This document shows positions 18,986 to 28,415 of a stretch of DNA of 64,000 nt, in pieces. The notes beneath the pieces were generated by a model. The model saw nothing but the letters and a program-made list of their open reading frames with translations. It was not told the origin of the DNA and ran no database searches. Where the stretch lies: contig DUBZ01000061.1 of the NCBI GenBank assembly GCA_012960035.1, positions 186,001 to 250,000 of the forward strand, read 5' to 3'. How positions within the stretch are numbered: position 1 is the first letter of the stretch; the number at the start of each line of letters is the position of its first letter. The translations under genes were made by a program, and so were the position numbers. The stretch comes from Myxococcales bacterium. Its GTDB lineage: Bacteria; Myxococcota_A; UBA9160; UBA4427.

Positions 18986-20026
18986 GTGAACCTCGAAGAC
19001 TTGCCCACACCCGCCCTCGTGGTCGATGCAGGCCGCCTCGAATCGAATCTCGCCAAGATGTCGGAGGCATTGCCCGGTGCCCGTCTGCGACCTCATGTGA
19101 AGGCGCATAAGTCGACGGAGCTCGCCAAGCGTCAGCGCGCGCATGGCCATTCCCTGTTCTGTGCCGCGACGATTCGCGAGATCGAGGGGATGGCGAAGGC
19201 AGGGCTCAACGAAGATCTGTTGCTTGCCAACGAAGTGCTGGATGCCACGCGTCTTGGTGTTGTTGCGTCGAGCGGGGCTCGCGTGACGGTGGCGGTCGAT
19301 TCTCGGGAGACGATCGAGGCCGCCGGGCGTGCGGGCATCATGGAAGTCTTGATCGACGTCAATGTCGGACTGCCGCGCTGTGGGTGTTTGCCAGAGGAGG
19401 CCGCTTCGCTCGCCGAGCATGCAGGCAAGCTTGGTCTTGGTGTGCGTGGTGTAATGGGATACGAGGGGCATGTTGTCGGCCAGGTCGATCCGTCGGCTCG
19501 CCAACTCGGATGTGAAAAGAGTATGCAGGCTCTAATGCGCGCACATTCCGAGGTGGGTGGTGATTTGATTTCGGCGGGTGGGACGGGGACCTATCAATGC
19601 AATACCTGGGCAACGGAAATTCAAGCGGGTTCCTACGCGTTGATGGATAGCGCTTACGCCGAGCTCGGTTTGCCCTTTGAACAAGCGGTCTTTGTCCTTT
19701 CGAGCGTGATCTCGGTGTCTTCCAAATTTGCTGTGTCCGATGCCGGGCTCAAGGCCTTCGGCATGGATCACGGCAATCCGGCGCTTCCCGGTGCGCGGGT
19801 ACTTTTTTGCTCCGACGAGCATCTGACCTTTGTTCCGGGCCGAGCGGATGAGGACACGGCTCCGTCACCCATCGATTGGGAGAGTCCGGCAAATGCGAAA
19901 GTCGGCGACCGAATCAGACTGATTCCCGGACACGTCGATCCAACCCTGGCCTATCACGACCGAATCCATGTCGTCCAAGACGATCTTGTCGTGGATGAGT
20001 GGCCGATCGACTTACGGGGCTGGTAG
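18986..20026 (+). CDS. DSD1-family PLP enzyme (D-threonine aldolase-like)
   Basis: Fold-type III PLP enzyme of 346 aa with the alanine racemase-like barrel. The N-terminus LPTPALVVDAGRLESNL and the PLP lysine motif RPHVKAHK (K39 by alignment) match D-threonine aldolase and D-serine dehydratase-like proteins. The C-terminal metal motif reads PGHVDPT, where most members have HCD; His and Asp are kept, Cys is Val. It likely acts on beta-hydroxy D-amino acids, but the substrate is uncertain. The start is a GTG at 18986 with GGAGA just upstream. It lies 36 nt after the GST-like gene. Confidence 0.82.
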   Translation: MNLEDLPTPALVVDAGRLESNLAKMSEALPGARLRPHVKAHKSTELAKRQRAHGHSLFCAATIREIEGMAKAGLNEDLLLANEVLDATRLGVVASSGARVTVAVDSRETIEAAGRAGIMEVLIDVNVGLPRCGCLPEEAASLAEHAGKLGLGVRGVMGYEGHVVGQVDPSARQLGCEKSMQALMRAHSEVGGDLISAGGTGTYQCNTWATEIQAGSYALMDSAYAELGLPFEQAVFVLSSVISVSSKFAVSDAGLKAFGMDHGNPALPGARVLFCSDEHLTFVPGRADEDTAPSPIDWESPANAKVGDRIRLIPGHVDPTLAYHDRIHVVQDDLVVDEWPIDLRGW

Positions 20027-20083
20027 GCGTCTCTGGACGACGGGCCGAGGCGACCGCTTCCTTCGGGCGATCGATCGCGGCAG

Positions 20084-20476
20084 CTAGAGAGAGCCTGCCT
20101 TCACGAGCAACATGATGACGCAGAACATGGCGCCCATGAACGTTCCGGATCGTGCCGTATCGATGTTGGCTAGATAGAAAACCGCGTGGAGAGCCCGGAA
20201 CACCACGAAGGCGAGGGTCCAAGGGGCCGCGACCTCCGCAGGCAAGCCTGCAAGATGAGTCACTACGACAGCGACCGTGAAGATCCCGGTCGCTTCCCAG
20301 GCATTTTGTTGCGCGGCGTAGGCTCGGGCACCAACTCCCTCGAGCTGTGCGGCCTGCCGTCGCGGTTCCTTGTTGTCGGCGGTGCCGAATGCTTTCCGGC
20401 GAAAGTAGCCGCCGATCATTGCGAGAGGGACGGGCATGAACATGACGGCGACGAGGCACCAGAGGGGAGTGGTCAC
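20084..20476 (-). CDS. MAPEG-family membrane protein
   Basis: Four-helix integral membrane protein of 130 aa. The pattern RRQAAQLEGVGARAYAAQQNAWEA followed by hydrophobic helices and FRALHAVFYLANIDTARSG matches the MAPEG family (membrane-associated proteins in eicosanoid and glutathione metabolism). The start is GTG, with AAGGA 6 nt upstream. It is transcribed alone, convergent with the D-threonine aldolase-like gene. The nearby GST-like gene is on the other strand, so a shared glutathione role is only a guess. Confidence 0.85.
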   Translation of the reverse strand: MTTPLWCLVAVMFMPVPLAMIGGYFRRKAFGTADNKEPRRQAAQLEGVGARAYAAQQNAWEATGIFTVAVVVTHLAGLPAEVAAPWTLAFVVFRALHAVFYLANIDTARSGTFMGAMFCVIMLLVKAGSL

Positions 20477-20565
20477 GAAGATTCCTTTTTCTGTTGGGTT
20501 TTATTCGGTCCGTTCAAGAGTTCGAGAAAGTCTAGCGGCGGAAGCGACTCGCATGGTCCCACATT

Positions 20566-21096
20566 TCAGATCTCTCGGACGTGCGTGAAATGAGTGAGCC
20601 GAGCGCTGCCACGTGCGAGCGAAGCCCAGTCCCCAAAAAGTTCGAAACGCGCCGTCGTCGCCGGGGAGAAGCCGGTCCGTAGCTCAAGCGCTTCGTCTCC
20701 CGCCGCCGCCAGGTCGAGGGCGAGGTGACTGATTCCAGGATTGTGGGCAATCAAGAGAACGATCTCGTTCTGGCCGACCATCGGCTCGTCTATCTCAATG
20801 AAAGCGAGGTCCGTGAGCGAATCGAACAGTGTTTCGGCGAGCGCATTGTAAAGGCGATCTTCGAAGTCGACGAAGATCTCTCGACCGAGTCCAGCGATGA
20901 GTGCCTCGTGGGTCTGGCGACATCGAAGCGCGGCCGAGCAAAGAATCAGCGTCGGGATCATCCCTTCGCGTGCGAGCCAACTTCCAACCCGGCGGGCATC
21001 GTCTCTTCCACTGGAGGTTAGCTCGCGATCACGGTCGAGAGCATGCCCGGGGTCGGCGGTCGCGTGTCGCATCAAGATCAAGTGGCGCCCAATCAT
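20566..21096 (-). CDS. sixA: phosphohistidine phosphatase SixA-like
   Basis: Histidine phosphatase of 176 aa. The RHG motif variant LILMRHATAD contains the nucleophile H11, and the second catalytic histidine is in LLIAHNPGIS. SixA removes phosphate from His of phosphorelay and PTS proteins. The chosen ATG at 21096 starts right before the catalytic strand as in family members; the open frame extends 47 codons further upstream without similarity. It is divergent from hspQ. The region between FDSLTDLAFIEIDEPMVGQNE and the second His is slightly longer than in Escherichia coli SixA. Confidence 0.83.
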   Translation of the reverse strand: MIGRHLILMRHATADPGHALDRDRELTSSGRDDARRVGSWLAREGMIPTLILCSAALRCRQTHEALIAGLGREIFVDFEDRLYNALAETLFDSLTDLAFIEIDEPMVGQNEIVLLIAHNPGISHLALDLAAAGDEALELRTGFSPATTARFELFGDWASLARGSARLTHFTHVREI

Positions 21097-21224
21097 CGGC
21101 GAATTTCTAGCCGATTCAGCGGAACTTGCCGAGTCCCAGCACGATGTTCGGCCGGGTCGGCTACCTTTCTTCGCGTGACCTCGCGAAAATCTGTGATGAA
21201 TGTGAAGACGGGGACGAGACTTTC

Positions 21225-21548
21225 GTGAGAGATGCAAAATTTGGAATTGGCGAAGTCGTCGTGCATCGCTTTCGGCCCTTTCGCGGTGTCATCTTTGATG
21301 TGGACCCGCTCTTCAATCACACGGAAGAATGGTGGTTGTCGATCCCGCCTGAAATCCGGCCCATCAAAGACCAGCCCTACTACCACGTGTTCGCGGAAAC
21401 CCATGATTCGACTTATGTCGCATATGTGTCGGAGCAGAACCTCGTCCAGGATGAGACCCATGCCCCGTGTCGACATCCACAGCTTGAGCTCGTCTTCGAC
21501 CGATTCGAAGATGGCTGTTATGTCCCCAAGGATCGAATTCAGAATTAG
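21225..21548 (+). CDS. hspQ: heat shock protein HspQ / hemimethylated-DNA-binding domain
   Basis: Small cytosolic protein of about 107 aa. AKFGIGEVVVHRFRPFRGVIFDVDPLF, then QPYYHVFAE, and YVAYVSEQNL match HspQ (YccV-like), which is 105 aa in Escherichia coli and acts as an adaptor or specificity factor for Lon. I place the start at GTG 21225 because homologues begin at KFGIG; an in-frame ATG exists at 21126 or 21144 but would add an unrelated N-terminus of about 30 residues. It is divergent from sixA. Confidence 0.8.
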   Translation: MRDAKFGIGEVVVHRFRPFRGVIFDVDPLFNHTEEWWLSIPPEIRPIKDQPYYHVFAETHDSTYVAYVSEQNLVQDETHAPCRHPQLELVFDRFEDGCYVPKDRIQN

Positions 21549-21874
21549 CAGGGCAGAACGCGACAGGCGCTCGCGCAGTGGAAGGGTGCTGCAGGTTCCA
21601 CGCGCTGCCGATCAGGAAGGGGAGCGTTTCTAGAGCGTGCAGGACGGTCGCGGTCGAGGTTTTGGAGCCGGGTAGCGGCGCTGTATTTCTTCAAGCGAGA
21701 CGTTCGAGAATTCTCCGATCACGGCAATTCATGCGCGCCGACGACTCCGAGCGGCGCCGCATGTTCCCTGGGCACAAGTCCCATCGCTGGATTCGTATTG
21801 CGAACTCATTCAGATCTCCCCCGAACCATAGACATCGGACATCAAGCTTCGTGCTAAAGCGCTGTCCGGCCTGG
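21549..21874. other. intergenic region, no gene recognised
   Basis: 326 bases between convergent hspQ and dctM. One open frame on the plus strand runs through it into dctM antisense, but its composition looks random and no motif is recognisable. I see no clear terminator, repeat or RNA gene. Confidence 0.5.
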
Positions 21875-23230
21875 CTATGGCGAATAGGCACGGGCTGGAA
21901 GCCAGGTCACCAGGTCTGGCCAGATAAAGATGATGGCCAGCCCCAAAAGCTGCAAGCCCACGAAGGGCAAGATTCCGACGTAGAGCGTACGCACATCGAT
22001 TTCAGGTGGTGCGACGCCCTTCACATAGAAAAGTGCGAAACCGACAGGTGGGGTCAGGAAAGACGTCTGAAGGCAAACGGCGAAGAGGACGGTGAACCAG
22101 ACGAGGTCGAAGCCGAGGCCCACGACGATTGGTGCGACGAGCGGAAGCACGATGAAGGTGATTTCGATCCAGTCGAGGAAGAAGCCCAGTAGGAATGTGA
22201 TGAACAGGATCGAGAGAACGACGCCGGTCGGGCCGAAGGGGAGGCCGAGTAGCCCCCGTGCGATCAGTTCGTCGCCACCGAGTCCACGCAGAACTAGAGC
22301 GAAGGCGGAGGCACCAACGAAGATTCCAAAGAGATAGCCCGTGGTCATCGTCGTTTCACGCAGGACGTCGCGCAAGACGTCCAATTGGAGGCGACCTCGC
22401 CAAGCCGCCAGACACAGCGCACCGAACGCACCGACCCCCGACGCTTCGGTTGGCGTGGCGATCCCAAAGAAGATACTGCCCAGGACCGCGAGGATGAGGC
22501 CCGCGGCGGGAACGATGTCCCGGAAGACCGAGAGTAGAAGCGCAAGATCGACGATTTCGGCGTCTTCTGGGGCCGGCGCAATTTCGGGGCGAAAGGCTGG
22601 GTAGAGAATCAGGAAGGCGATGTAGAGGGAGGCGAGTAGCAGTCCCGGAATGATGGCGCCGAGAAAGAGATCCCCGACGGAAATGGCGAGTCGATCAGCC
22701 ATCAAGACAAGCATGATGCTAGGTGGAATGAGGATGCCGAGGGTTCCGACCGCGCAGACGGTTCCCGCCGCGAATGACGGCGCATAACGTGCTTCGAGCA
22801 TGGGTGGCAATCCAAGCAGCGCCAGGAGTACGACCGAGGCACCGATGATCCCAGTACTCGCGGCGAGGACCACGCCGATGAGGGCGACCGTGACGGCCAG
22901 ACCGCCGCGCATCCGACCGAAGAGGCGCGATACATCCCGCATCAGGTCCGAGGCAATCCCAGCGCGATCCAGCAACAGTCCCATGCAGATGAACATCGGG
23001 AGCGCGACGAGCACCCAGTTGTCCATTAGGTCCCAGATCCGGTCGGTCACGAGCGAGGCGAAATTCCAGTCGACGCCCGTGAAATGACCGAAATCCTGTT
23101 CGACGATTATTGCGATTGCGGTGAAGACGACGGCGACGCCACCGAGGACCCAAGCGACGGGGAAGCCGGTCAGAATGCCGAAGATGAAGGCGGCAAACAT
23201 GGCCGCGGCCAGCCACTCGCGAACACTCAT
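21875..23230 (-). CDS. dctM: TRAP transporter large permease DctM
   Basis: Inner-membrane 4TM-plus permease of 451 aa with about 12 hydrophobic segments. The N-terminal half reads MDNWVLVALPMFICMGLLLDRAGIASDLM and ASTGIIGASVVLLALLGLPPMLEARYAPS, and the C-terminal region has FLTPPVGFALFYVKGVAPPEI, all typical of DctM. It forms the channel of a tripartite ATP-independent periplasmic transporter, driven by a Na+ or proton gradient. It overlaps dctQ by 4 nt and is the last gene of the minus-strand run. Confidence 0.95.
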   Translation of the reverse strand: MSVREWLAAAMFAAFIFGILTGFPVAWVLGGVAVVFTAIAIIVEQDFGHFTGVDWNFASLVTDRIWDLMDNWVLVALPMFICMGLLLDRAGIASDLMRDVSRLFGRMRGGLAVTVALIGVVLAASTGIIGASVVLLALLGLPPMLEARYAPSFAAGTVCAVGTLGILIPPSIMLVLMADRLAISVGDLFLGAIIPGLLLASLYIAFLILYPAFRPEIAPAPEDAEIVDLALLLSVFRDIVPAAGLILAVLGSIFFGIATPTEASGVGAFGALCLAAWRGRLQLDVLRDVLRETTMTTGYLFGIFVGASAFALVLRGLGGDELIARGLLGLPFGPTGVVLSILFITFLLGFFLDWIEITFIVLPLVAPIVVGLGFDLVWFTVLFAVCLQTSFLTPPVGFALFYVKGVAPPEIDVRTLYVGILPFVGLQLLGLAIIFIWPDLVTWLPARAYSP

Positions 23231-23775
23231 TCGTCGCGATCCGCGGCTCGATCGCCGAGTTCAATTGGTTCGGAGAAGAGCCGGCCCGCGACTAGAGTGA
23301 GCTTCGAGGCGGTAGTGACGAAGAGCAGCGCGAAGGTGAAGGGCAGCATCGACTTGAGTATCCAGCGGAAGGGGAGCCCACCCGCCGATGCGGACCGTTC
23401 ATCGACCGCGAAGCTATCGGCGACGAAGGGCAGCGCGCTCCAGAATACGAGGGTTAGGAAGGGAATCTGCAGCAGCAGAATCCCATAGAAGTCCACCCAG
23501 TTATTGGTTCGTGCACTCATCTTTTCGCGGAAGACGTCGACGCGAACGTGTCGGTCGCGAGAAGTACACGCGACGATGCCCATTAGGAATCCGGCTGCGT
23601 AGAGATGCCACTGCAGTTCTTCGAATTCGATGCGCCCGATGCCGAATACATAACGAAGGACCACCGCTACGACGATGACCGCAATCAAGGCCAGCCAGAG
23701 CCAGGAAAAAGCATCGGCGATTCGGAGCAGGATTCCCTCCCAGCCCGACCGATGATCCTTCGCGGATTTAGCCAT
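23227..23775 (-). CDS. dctQ: TRAP transporter small permease DctQ
   Basis: Small 4-helix inner-membrane subunit of 182 aa. The pattern FEELQWHLYAAGFLMGIVACTSRDRHVRVDVF with the following RTNNWVDFYGILLLQIP is characteristic of DctQ. It bridges the binding protein to DctM. The C-terminal tail is charged and cytoplasmic. The gene overlaps dctP by 8 nt and dctM by 4 nt, so the three are translationally coupled. Confidence 0.93.
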   Translation of the reverse strand: MAKSAKDHRSGWEGILLRIADAFSWLWLALIAVIVVAVVLRYVFGIGRIEFEELQWHLYAAGFLMGIVACTSRDRHVRVDVFREKMSARTNNWVDFYGILLLQIPFLTLVFWSALPFVADSFAVDERSASAGGLPFRWILKSMLPFTFALLFVTTASKLTLVAGRLFSEPIELGDRAADRDE

Positions 23776-24955
23776 CGCCGGGGCTCATGGCGGAGGAATT
23801 GTTCGGAGAAGTATCTGGATTGCGCTCCTCGATTTCGGCCGGATACGCAAGGTTTCGCCAGCGCGCATACTCGATTCGGAAGTTGCGCTGATGCAGAAGG
23901 ACGCGTGCAAAATCAGCATCCTTCGCGGCCTCTTCTTCGAGGACTTCTGCCGTGGCCTTCTCGAGTGACGCGAGAAGGGCGGGCGAGAGCGTTCGCGTCT
24001 GCACGCCGGCGGCCTGGAGCTGTGCGATGACGGGGCCTTGGCTGCCTTCGGCATTGGAAAGGTTGCGATGTACGCCGTTGCCGCAACCCAACTCGATCAT
24101 CGCTTGTGCGGCTTTCGAGAGCGCGTTCCATGTTTCAAGGTTCACGACCAGATGAAAGGCCGTGTGGGGCTGATGCCAGCCGGGAAAATAGTTGTAACGC
24201 GCAACGCGATTGAACCCAAGGCGCGCATCGACCTCCGGAAGTGAGAACTCCGTCGCATCGATCGCACCCTTTTCGAGCGCCTGAAAGATCTCACCACCGG
24301 GAAGCATTGTCACCGAGGCGCCGAGCTTCTGCAGCACGCGTCCCCCGAGTCCGGCGAAGCGAATCTTCAACCCCTCAAGATCGGCGGCGGTTTCGATCTC
24401 ATTGCGAAACCAGCCCGCGGTCTCCGGGCTGATGATCCCGCACAGGATGGGTTCGATTCCGAGCGGGCGATAGATCTCTCGTGCGACGTCCAAGCCGCCA
24501 CCGCGGACCCACCAGGCCGAGTATTCCCAGGGTGTCATGCCGAAGGGAACGGCGCCGAATAACACCGAGGCGGATAGTCGGCCCTGGTCGTATCCGAGCC
24601 AGGTATAACCGGCATCGATCTTTCCCGAACGGACTGCGTCGACGATGGCGAAGGCGGGGACGACCTCGCCCGGATCGTCGATCGTCCAATCGATTCGGCC
24701 CTGGCTGGCAATACGCAGGCGGTCGGCGACCTCGACCGGGTTTTCGCCGAGCGTGGGAAGATGCGTGCCAAAGGCGCTCGTGACTCGCCAGCGAATGACT
24801 TCGAGGGAGGCAGCCGTTGTGGATGTCGTTGTCAGAGGATTGCCGGCCGCCGCGAGAGTCCGCGCGTCATTCGAACGATCGCGAAGGGAACCGGCCGCCA
24901 GGACGCCGACCGCGAACGCGATCAGGGCGGCGAGGGCGGCTTCGCGTTTCGACAT
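23768..24955 (-). CDS. dctP: TRAP transporter substrate-binding protein DctP
   Basis: Periplasmic binding protein of 395 aa. A signal or anchor peptide covers about residues 1-22 (AALAALIAFAVGVLAAGSL). The mature part has the DctP fold: VIRWRVTSAFGTHLP, RIASQGRIDWTIDDPGEV, DLEGLKIRFAGLGGRVLQKLG, and GAIDATEFSLPEVDA containing the conserved arginine-region and Glu/Asp contacts. The helix ending NAEGSQGPVI is near the C-terminus. Similarity is to the mannitol/keto-acid type TRAP receptors, but the ligand is unknown. The APH-like gene ends 25 nt upstream. Confidence 0.92.
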   Translation of the reverse strand: MSKREAALAALIAFAVGVLAAGSLRDRSNDARTLAAAGNPLTTTSTTAASLEVIRWRVTSAFGTHLPTLGENPVEVADRLRIASQGRIDWTIDDPGEVVPAFAIVDAVRSGKIDAGYTWLGYDQGRLSASVLFGAVPFGMTPWEYSAWWVRGGGLDVAREIYRPLGIEPILCGIISPETAGWFRNEIETAADLEGLKIRFAGLGGRVLQKLGASVTMLPGGEIFQALEKGAIDATEFSLPEVDARLGFNRVARYNYFPGWHQPHTAFHLVVNLETWNALSKAAQAMIELGCGNGVHRNLSNAEGSQGPVIAQLQAAGVQTRTLSPALLASLEKATAEVLEEEAAKDADFARVLLHQRNFRIEYARWRNLAYPAEIEERNPDTSPNNSSAMSPGDG

Positions 24956-24980
24956 TCCGAAAGCCTACCCCTTCACGCGC

Positions 24981-26018
24981 TCAGGAAAAATCGTTTGAAC
25001 GAACGAGGGCCAGTGCGGCTTTGGCAAGGGTCGTCACCTGGGTCTGATACTGGGTGATGTCGACCTGATCCCCCATCACGCCCTGTTTGTATCGCGAGAG
25101 AACGCCTTCGACGATGGCGGCGAGGCGCCAATATTGAAACGCACGGTAGTAGTCGACGCCCTTCGTGCTGAACCCCGTGAGTTCTTCGTAGCGTTCCAGG
25201 ATGGCTTCGCGACTTGGGAATCCACCGCAAGATGTGGAAGAAAGCCCGGTGCCGCTTGCGGTTGGTCGGTCGTCGCCGGGACCATTCCAGTCATTCATCA
25301 GGTAACCGACGTCGGCGAGGGGGTCGCCTAGGGTGCAGAGTTCCCAGTCGAGGACCGCTTCGATACGTCCCTTTGCTCCGGTGGAGAGGAAGTTGCCGAG
25401 TCTGAAATCGCCGTGCACGATCACGGATCCCAATTGTTCGGGCATTTTCGATTCGAGTACCGCGTGAGCCTCTTCCATTTCGGGTAGGTCGCGCGTCTTC
25501 GATTTTTCCCACTGCGTGCTCCAGCGTTTGAGCTGGCGGGCGAGATAGGCCTCGCGGCGCCCGAGATCGCCGAGTCCGACGTCATCGGGTTCGATGCGAT
25601 GCAGGTTGGCGAGAATTTCGATCGCATTCATGCCGAGCGCATGACGATTCTCTTCTGGGACGAGTTCCGCCGTCATCTCGGGACCGACCAGCACATCTCC
25701 CTCGACGTAGTCCATGACATAGAAGGGGGCATCATTGACGGCTTCGTCCTGACATAACGCAAGTGTCCGCGGAACTGGAACGTCACTATCCGTGAGTGCA
25801 GACAGAATGCGATATTCGCGACTCATGTCGTGAGCGGTCGCCAGAACTGCGCCGAGCGGCGGACGACGAAGAACCCGCTTCTTGCCCTGCGCGTCTTCGA
25901 CGAGAAACGTGAGGTTGGAGCGACCGCCCGTGATCAGGCTGAACTGCAGAGGTGGAACGGCGCCTTCGACGTGTTCCGCAAAGTAGGCTTCGAGCCGATC
26001 GAGTTGGATGCCCTTCAT
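24981..26018 (-). CDS. phosphotransferase family protein (APH, ACAD10/11-like)
   Basis: Soluble kinase-like protein of 345 aa with an aminoglycoside phosphotransferase fold. SLITGGRSNLTFLVED is the N-lobe, HGDFRLGNFL is the catalytic loop, and VLDWELCTLGDPLADVGYL holds the metal-binding Asp. This layout matches the phosphotransferase domain of ACAD10/ACAD11-type 4-hydroxy-acyl-CoA metabolism rather than antibiotic resistance. It is 25 nt upstream of dctP and 90 nt downstream of the SelD fusion. The start at 26018 follows the family; the ATG at 26072 is longer and has no better ribosome binding site. Confidence 0.83.
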   Translation of the reverse strand: MKGIQLDRLEAYFAEHVEGAVPPLQFSLITGGRSNLTFLVEDAQGKKRVLRRPPLGAVLATAHDMSREYRILSALTDSDVPVPRTLALCQDEAVNDAPFYVMDYVEGDVLVGPEMTAELVPEENRHALGMNAIEILANLHRIEPDDVGLGDLGRREAYLARQLKRWSTQWEKSKTRDLPEMEEAHAVLESKMPEQLGSVIVHGDFRLGNFLSTGAKGRIEAVLDWELCTLGDPLADVGYLMNDWNGPGDDRPTASGTGLSSTSCGGFPSREAILERYEELTGFSTKGVDYYRAFQYWRLAAIVEGVLSRYKQGVMGDQVDITQYQTQVTTLAKAALALVRSNDFS

Positions 26019-26108
26019 GATGCGCCAGTGTAGCGAGCCTCTGGCGGGGTTGTAGTGAGTTCGTCGCGACATCGGACCGTCGATCGTCGGCTGGTGGGGA
26101 ATCGAACG

Positions 26109-28415
26109 TTATTTCTCGACCACTGAGAGCTCCCCGACGAGCTCGATCGCAGCGGGCTCCGAGTCGGCGTCTCCAGCGCGCTGCGATACCAGGCGCCCAA
26201 CGATGGAGGTTGATTGGATAGCCGCGGTCTCCAAGGCATCGAGTAGCGGACGTGTTTTTTTCGGGGGAACTGCCAAGAGGAGTCCTCCGGAAGTCTGGGG
26301 GTCGAAAGGCCAGGCCTCGTCGGCTTCTCCGGCGTTCGCAACATGACGAAGAAATGCCTGACGGTTCATAGGGTGCGCGGTACTGCGAAGTCCTGATTCC
26401 CAAAGCCTCCTCGCCCCAGGCAGGAACGGCATTGCGGCGCGATCAATCCGGGCAACGAGATTCGTTCGATCGAGCAGCGTCATCAAATGTCCGGCAAAGC
26501 CAAAGCCGGTCACATCGGTGGAGGCATGGGCTTCGAATTTGAGAGCTAGGCGGCCAGGCCTTTCGTTGGATGTCTGCATCTCCTCATGGCAGGCGGACAC
26601 CCAAGTGCCCGCGGCGTGTCCCATCGAATCCGCGGCCAATACGACGCCTGTCCCGATTCTTCCTACAAAGATAAGGTCGTCACCGGACTGGGCACCCGAT
26701 TGGCGCAACAGCGATTCGGCTTCGGGGCCGTGGCCTGTGACCGAGAGCCCGACAGTCAGTTCGTCGCCGATCGTTGTATGTCCGCCGAGCAGGGAAACGC
26801 CGTGATCGTCGAGTGCGCTGCGAAGTCCCGAGAGTGCCTGGAAGAGCAGTTCCTCGGATTCTGCGGGTTCGGCCTCAGGCAACCCCATGACGGCCTGCGC
26901 ATAACGAGGGCATCCGCCTTTCGCGAAGAGGTCGCTGAGAGCGTTCATCGCCGCAATTCGGCCGACCAACCATGGGTCGTCACAGAAGGATCGGATCACG
27001 TCGATGTTATGCAAAGTGGTTTGACCAGAGCCATCTCGCGTCGCGGCAACATCGTCTCTGGAGTCGAGGCCGAGCAGGACAGTCTCGTCGGGACGGGCGT
27101 TAGGGAGGCGGCCGAGCGCGGTGGTCAGCGGCTCTGCGCCCAACTTGGCGGCGCAGCCCCCGCACGCCATTTCTTCCGCGTCCGGGTCGTCGCCGTCCGC
27201 TGAGGCCATGGCACCGAGATCAGCGAGGGCGGCTCTGATATTTCCGTGTTCGTCCAGGACCTGGAATTTGGACGTGAAACTCTTGTCGATCCAGTCCTTC
27301 AAACGGAAGAGTGACGAGCCGGCGAAGGCCATGCCCCATTTGGAGGCGAGTGCGCGGCCTTGGCCGAGATAGAGCAGGGATAGGAAGTCGCGCTGAGGCC
27401 GATAGGCCGTGAGTTTTCGGCCCTCGAGGCGGGCGCGCAGATTGCGTTCGAGGGTCGGTCCCTGGCGAACCGCGTACACGCCGGCGCGGGGAACCCAGCG
27501 GTGATTCTCGAGACGTGCGCAGTCGCCGCAGGCGAAGACATCATCGAAGTCGATGGTTTGCAGGGTGTCGCGGATTTCGATGAATCCGGCCGCATCTCGT
27601 TTGAGATCCGGGGAATGTTCATCGAGGGTGAAGTCGTGAGGGGCGGCCCCAGTGGCCCACACCACGAGGTCTGCGGGATGATGGATTTCCGTTCGATCCG
27701 CCGCATCGGAATCCGCCGGGCCAGTCACGATTCCAGAAGAGTCGGCGCGAAGCACACGTTTTTCGAAAATACATTCGATCTCTCGCTGTTTGATTTCCCG
27801 GGCGATGGTGCGCCGAGTTCGTCGGCTCGTGCCACTCAGCAATTCACGGTCTGCGGTCAAGATGGCCATGGAAGGTGCCAGGCCCGATCGCCGAAGCCGC
27901 GCGTCGATGGTGAAGGCGAGTTCGGTGCCCGCGGCTCCACCACCGACGACGAGGATCCGGACCGCAGGGTCAAGCCCTTTGAATTTTTCTAGACGGGCAT
28001 CGATCGATCTGACGAATTGGCCGATCGGTCGCGTGGCCAACGTATGTTTCACGATGCCCGGCAGCTCGAGACCGCGCACTGTCGATCCGATGTCGATGCT
28101 TGCGAGGTCGTACCGAATGGATGGGCGACCTTGGAGGGCGATTTCTTTTCGAATCGGGTCGATCGACAGTGCGGCCGAAAGAATCACGCCCGCTTTGGCG
28201 CGCCGGGCGAGGGGAACGACGTCGATCTCGAGTTCATGCAGGTCGTAATCGCCTGCGACGAAACCGGGGACCATTCCGGAGTAGGCGGCCACCGGACGGT
28301 CCAGAACGATGATCAGCCGAATGTCGGCAGGGGGATCCATCGCCCAGCGCCGCAGGATCTGAACATGCGTATGTCCACCGCCGACGAGGACGACATTTCG
28401 AATGCTGCTTGTCAC
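26109..28415 (-). CDS. selD: NADH dehydrogenase-like / selenophosphate synthetase (SelD) fusion
   Basis: Bifunctional protein of 768 aa. Residues 1-400 are a FAD-dependent pyridine nucleotide oxidoreductase of NDH-2 type: [14 protein letters not shown] near residue 11, a second GGGAAGTE at 158-165, and VFACGDCA at 293-300. Residues about 415-768 are a selenophosphate synthetase: C418-GG-C421-AAK424 at the catalytic loop, [26 protein letters not shown], and the C-terminal [13 protein letters not shown]. SelD makes selenophosphate from selenide and ATP. The fusion is known in several phyla. The GTG start overlaps the ilvD stop (GTGA). No selA, selB or tRNA-Sec gene is in the window. Confidence 0.9.
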   Translation of the reverse strand: MTSSIRNVVLVGGGHTHVQILRRWAMDPPADIRLIIVLDRPVAAYSGMVPGFVAGDYDLHELEIDVVPLARRAKAGVILSAALSIDPIRKEIALQGRPSIRYDLASIDIGSTVRGLELPGIVKHTLATRPIGQFVRSIDARLEKFKGLDPAVRILVVGGGAAGTELAFTIDARLRRSGLAPSMAILTADRELLSGTSRRTRRTIAREIKQREIECIFEKRVLRADSSGIVTGPADSDAADRTEIHHPADLVVWATGAAPHDFTLDEHSPDLKRDAAGFIEIRDTLQTIDFDDVFACGDCARLENHRWVPRAGVYAVRQGPTLERNLRARLEGRKLTAYRPQRDFLSLLYLGQGRALASKWGMAFAGSSLFRLKDWIDKSFTSKFQVLDEHGNIRAALADLGAMASADGDDPDAEEMACGGCAAKLGAEPLTTALGRLPNARPDETVLLGLDSRDDVAATRDGSGQTTLHNIDVIRSFCDDPWLVGRIAAMNALSDLFAKGGCPRYAQAVMGLPEAEPAESEELLFQALSGLRSALDDHGVSLLGGHTTIGDELTVGLSVTGHGPEAESLLRQSGAQSGDDLIFVGRIGTGVVLAADSMGHAAGTWVSACHEEMQTSNERPGRLALKFEAHASTDVTGFGFAGHLMTLLDRTNLVARIDRAAMPFLPGARRLWESGLRSTAHPMNRQAFLRHVANAGEADEAWPFDPQTSGGLLLAVPPKKTRPLLDALETAAIQSTSIVGRLVSQRAGDADSEPAAIELVGELSVVEK

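Noticed and set aside
21578..22192. Open frame of about 204 codons on the plus strand
   Set aside because: It is largely antisense to dctM, has no recognisable motif and a random-looking composition.
24981..26018. Possible aminoglycoside resistance gene
   Set aside because: The APH fold here matches the ACAD10/11-like metabolic group, and nothing nearby suggests a resistance island.
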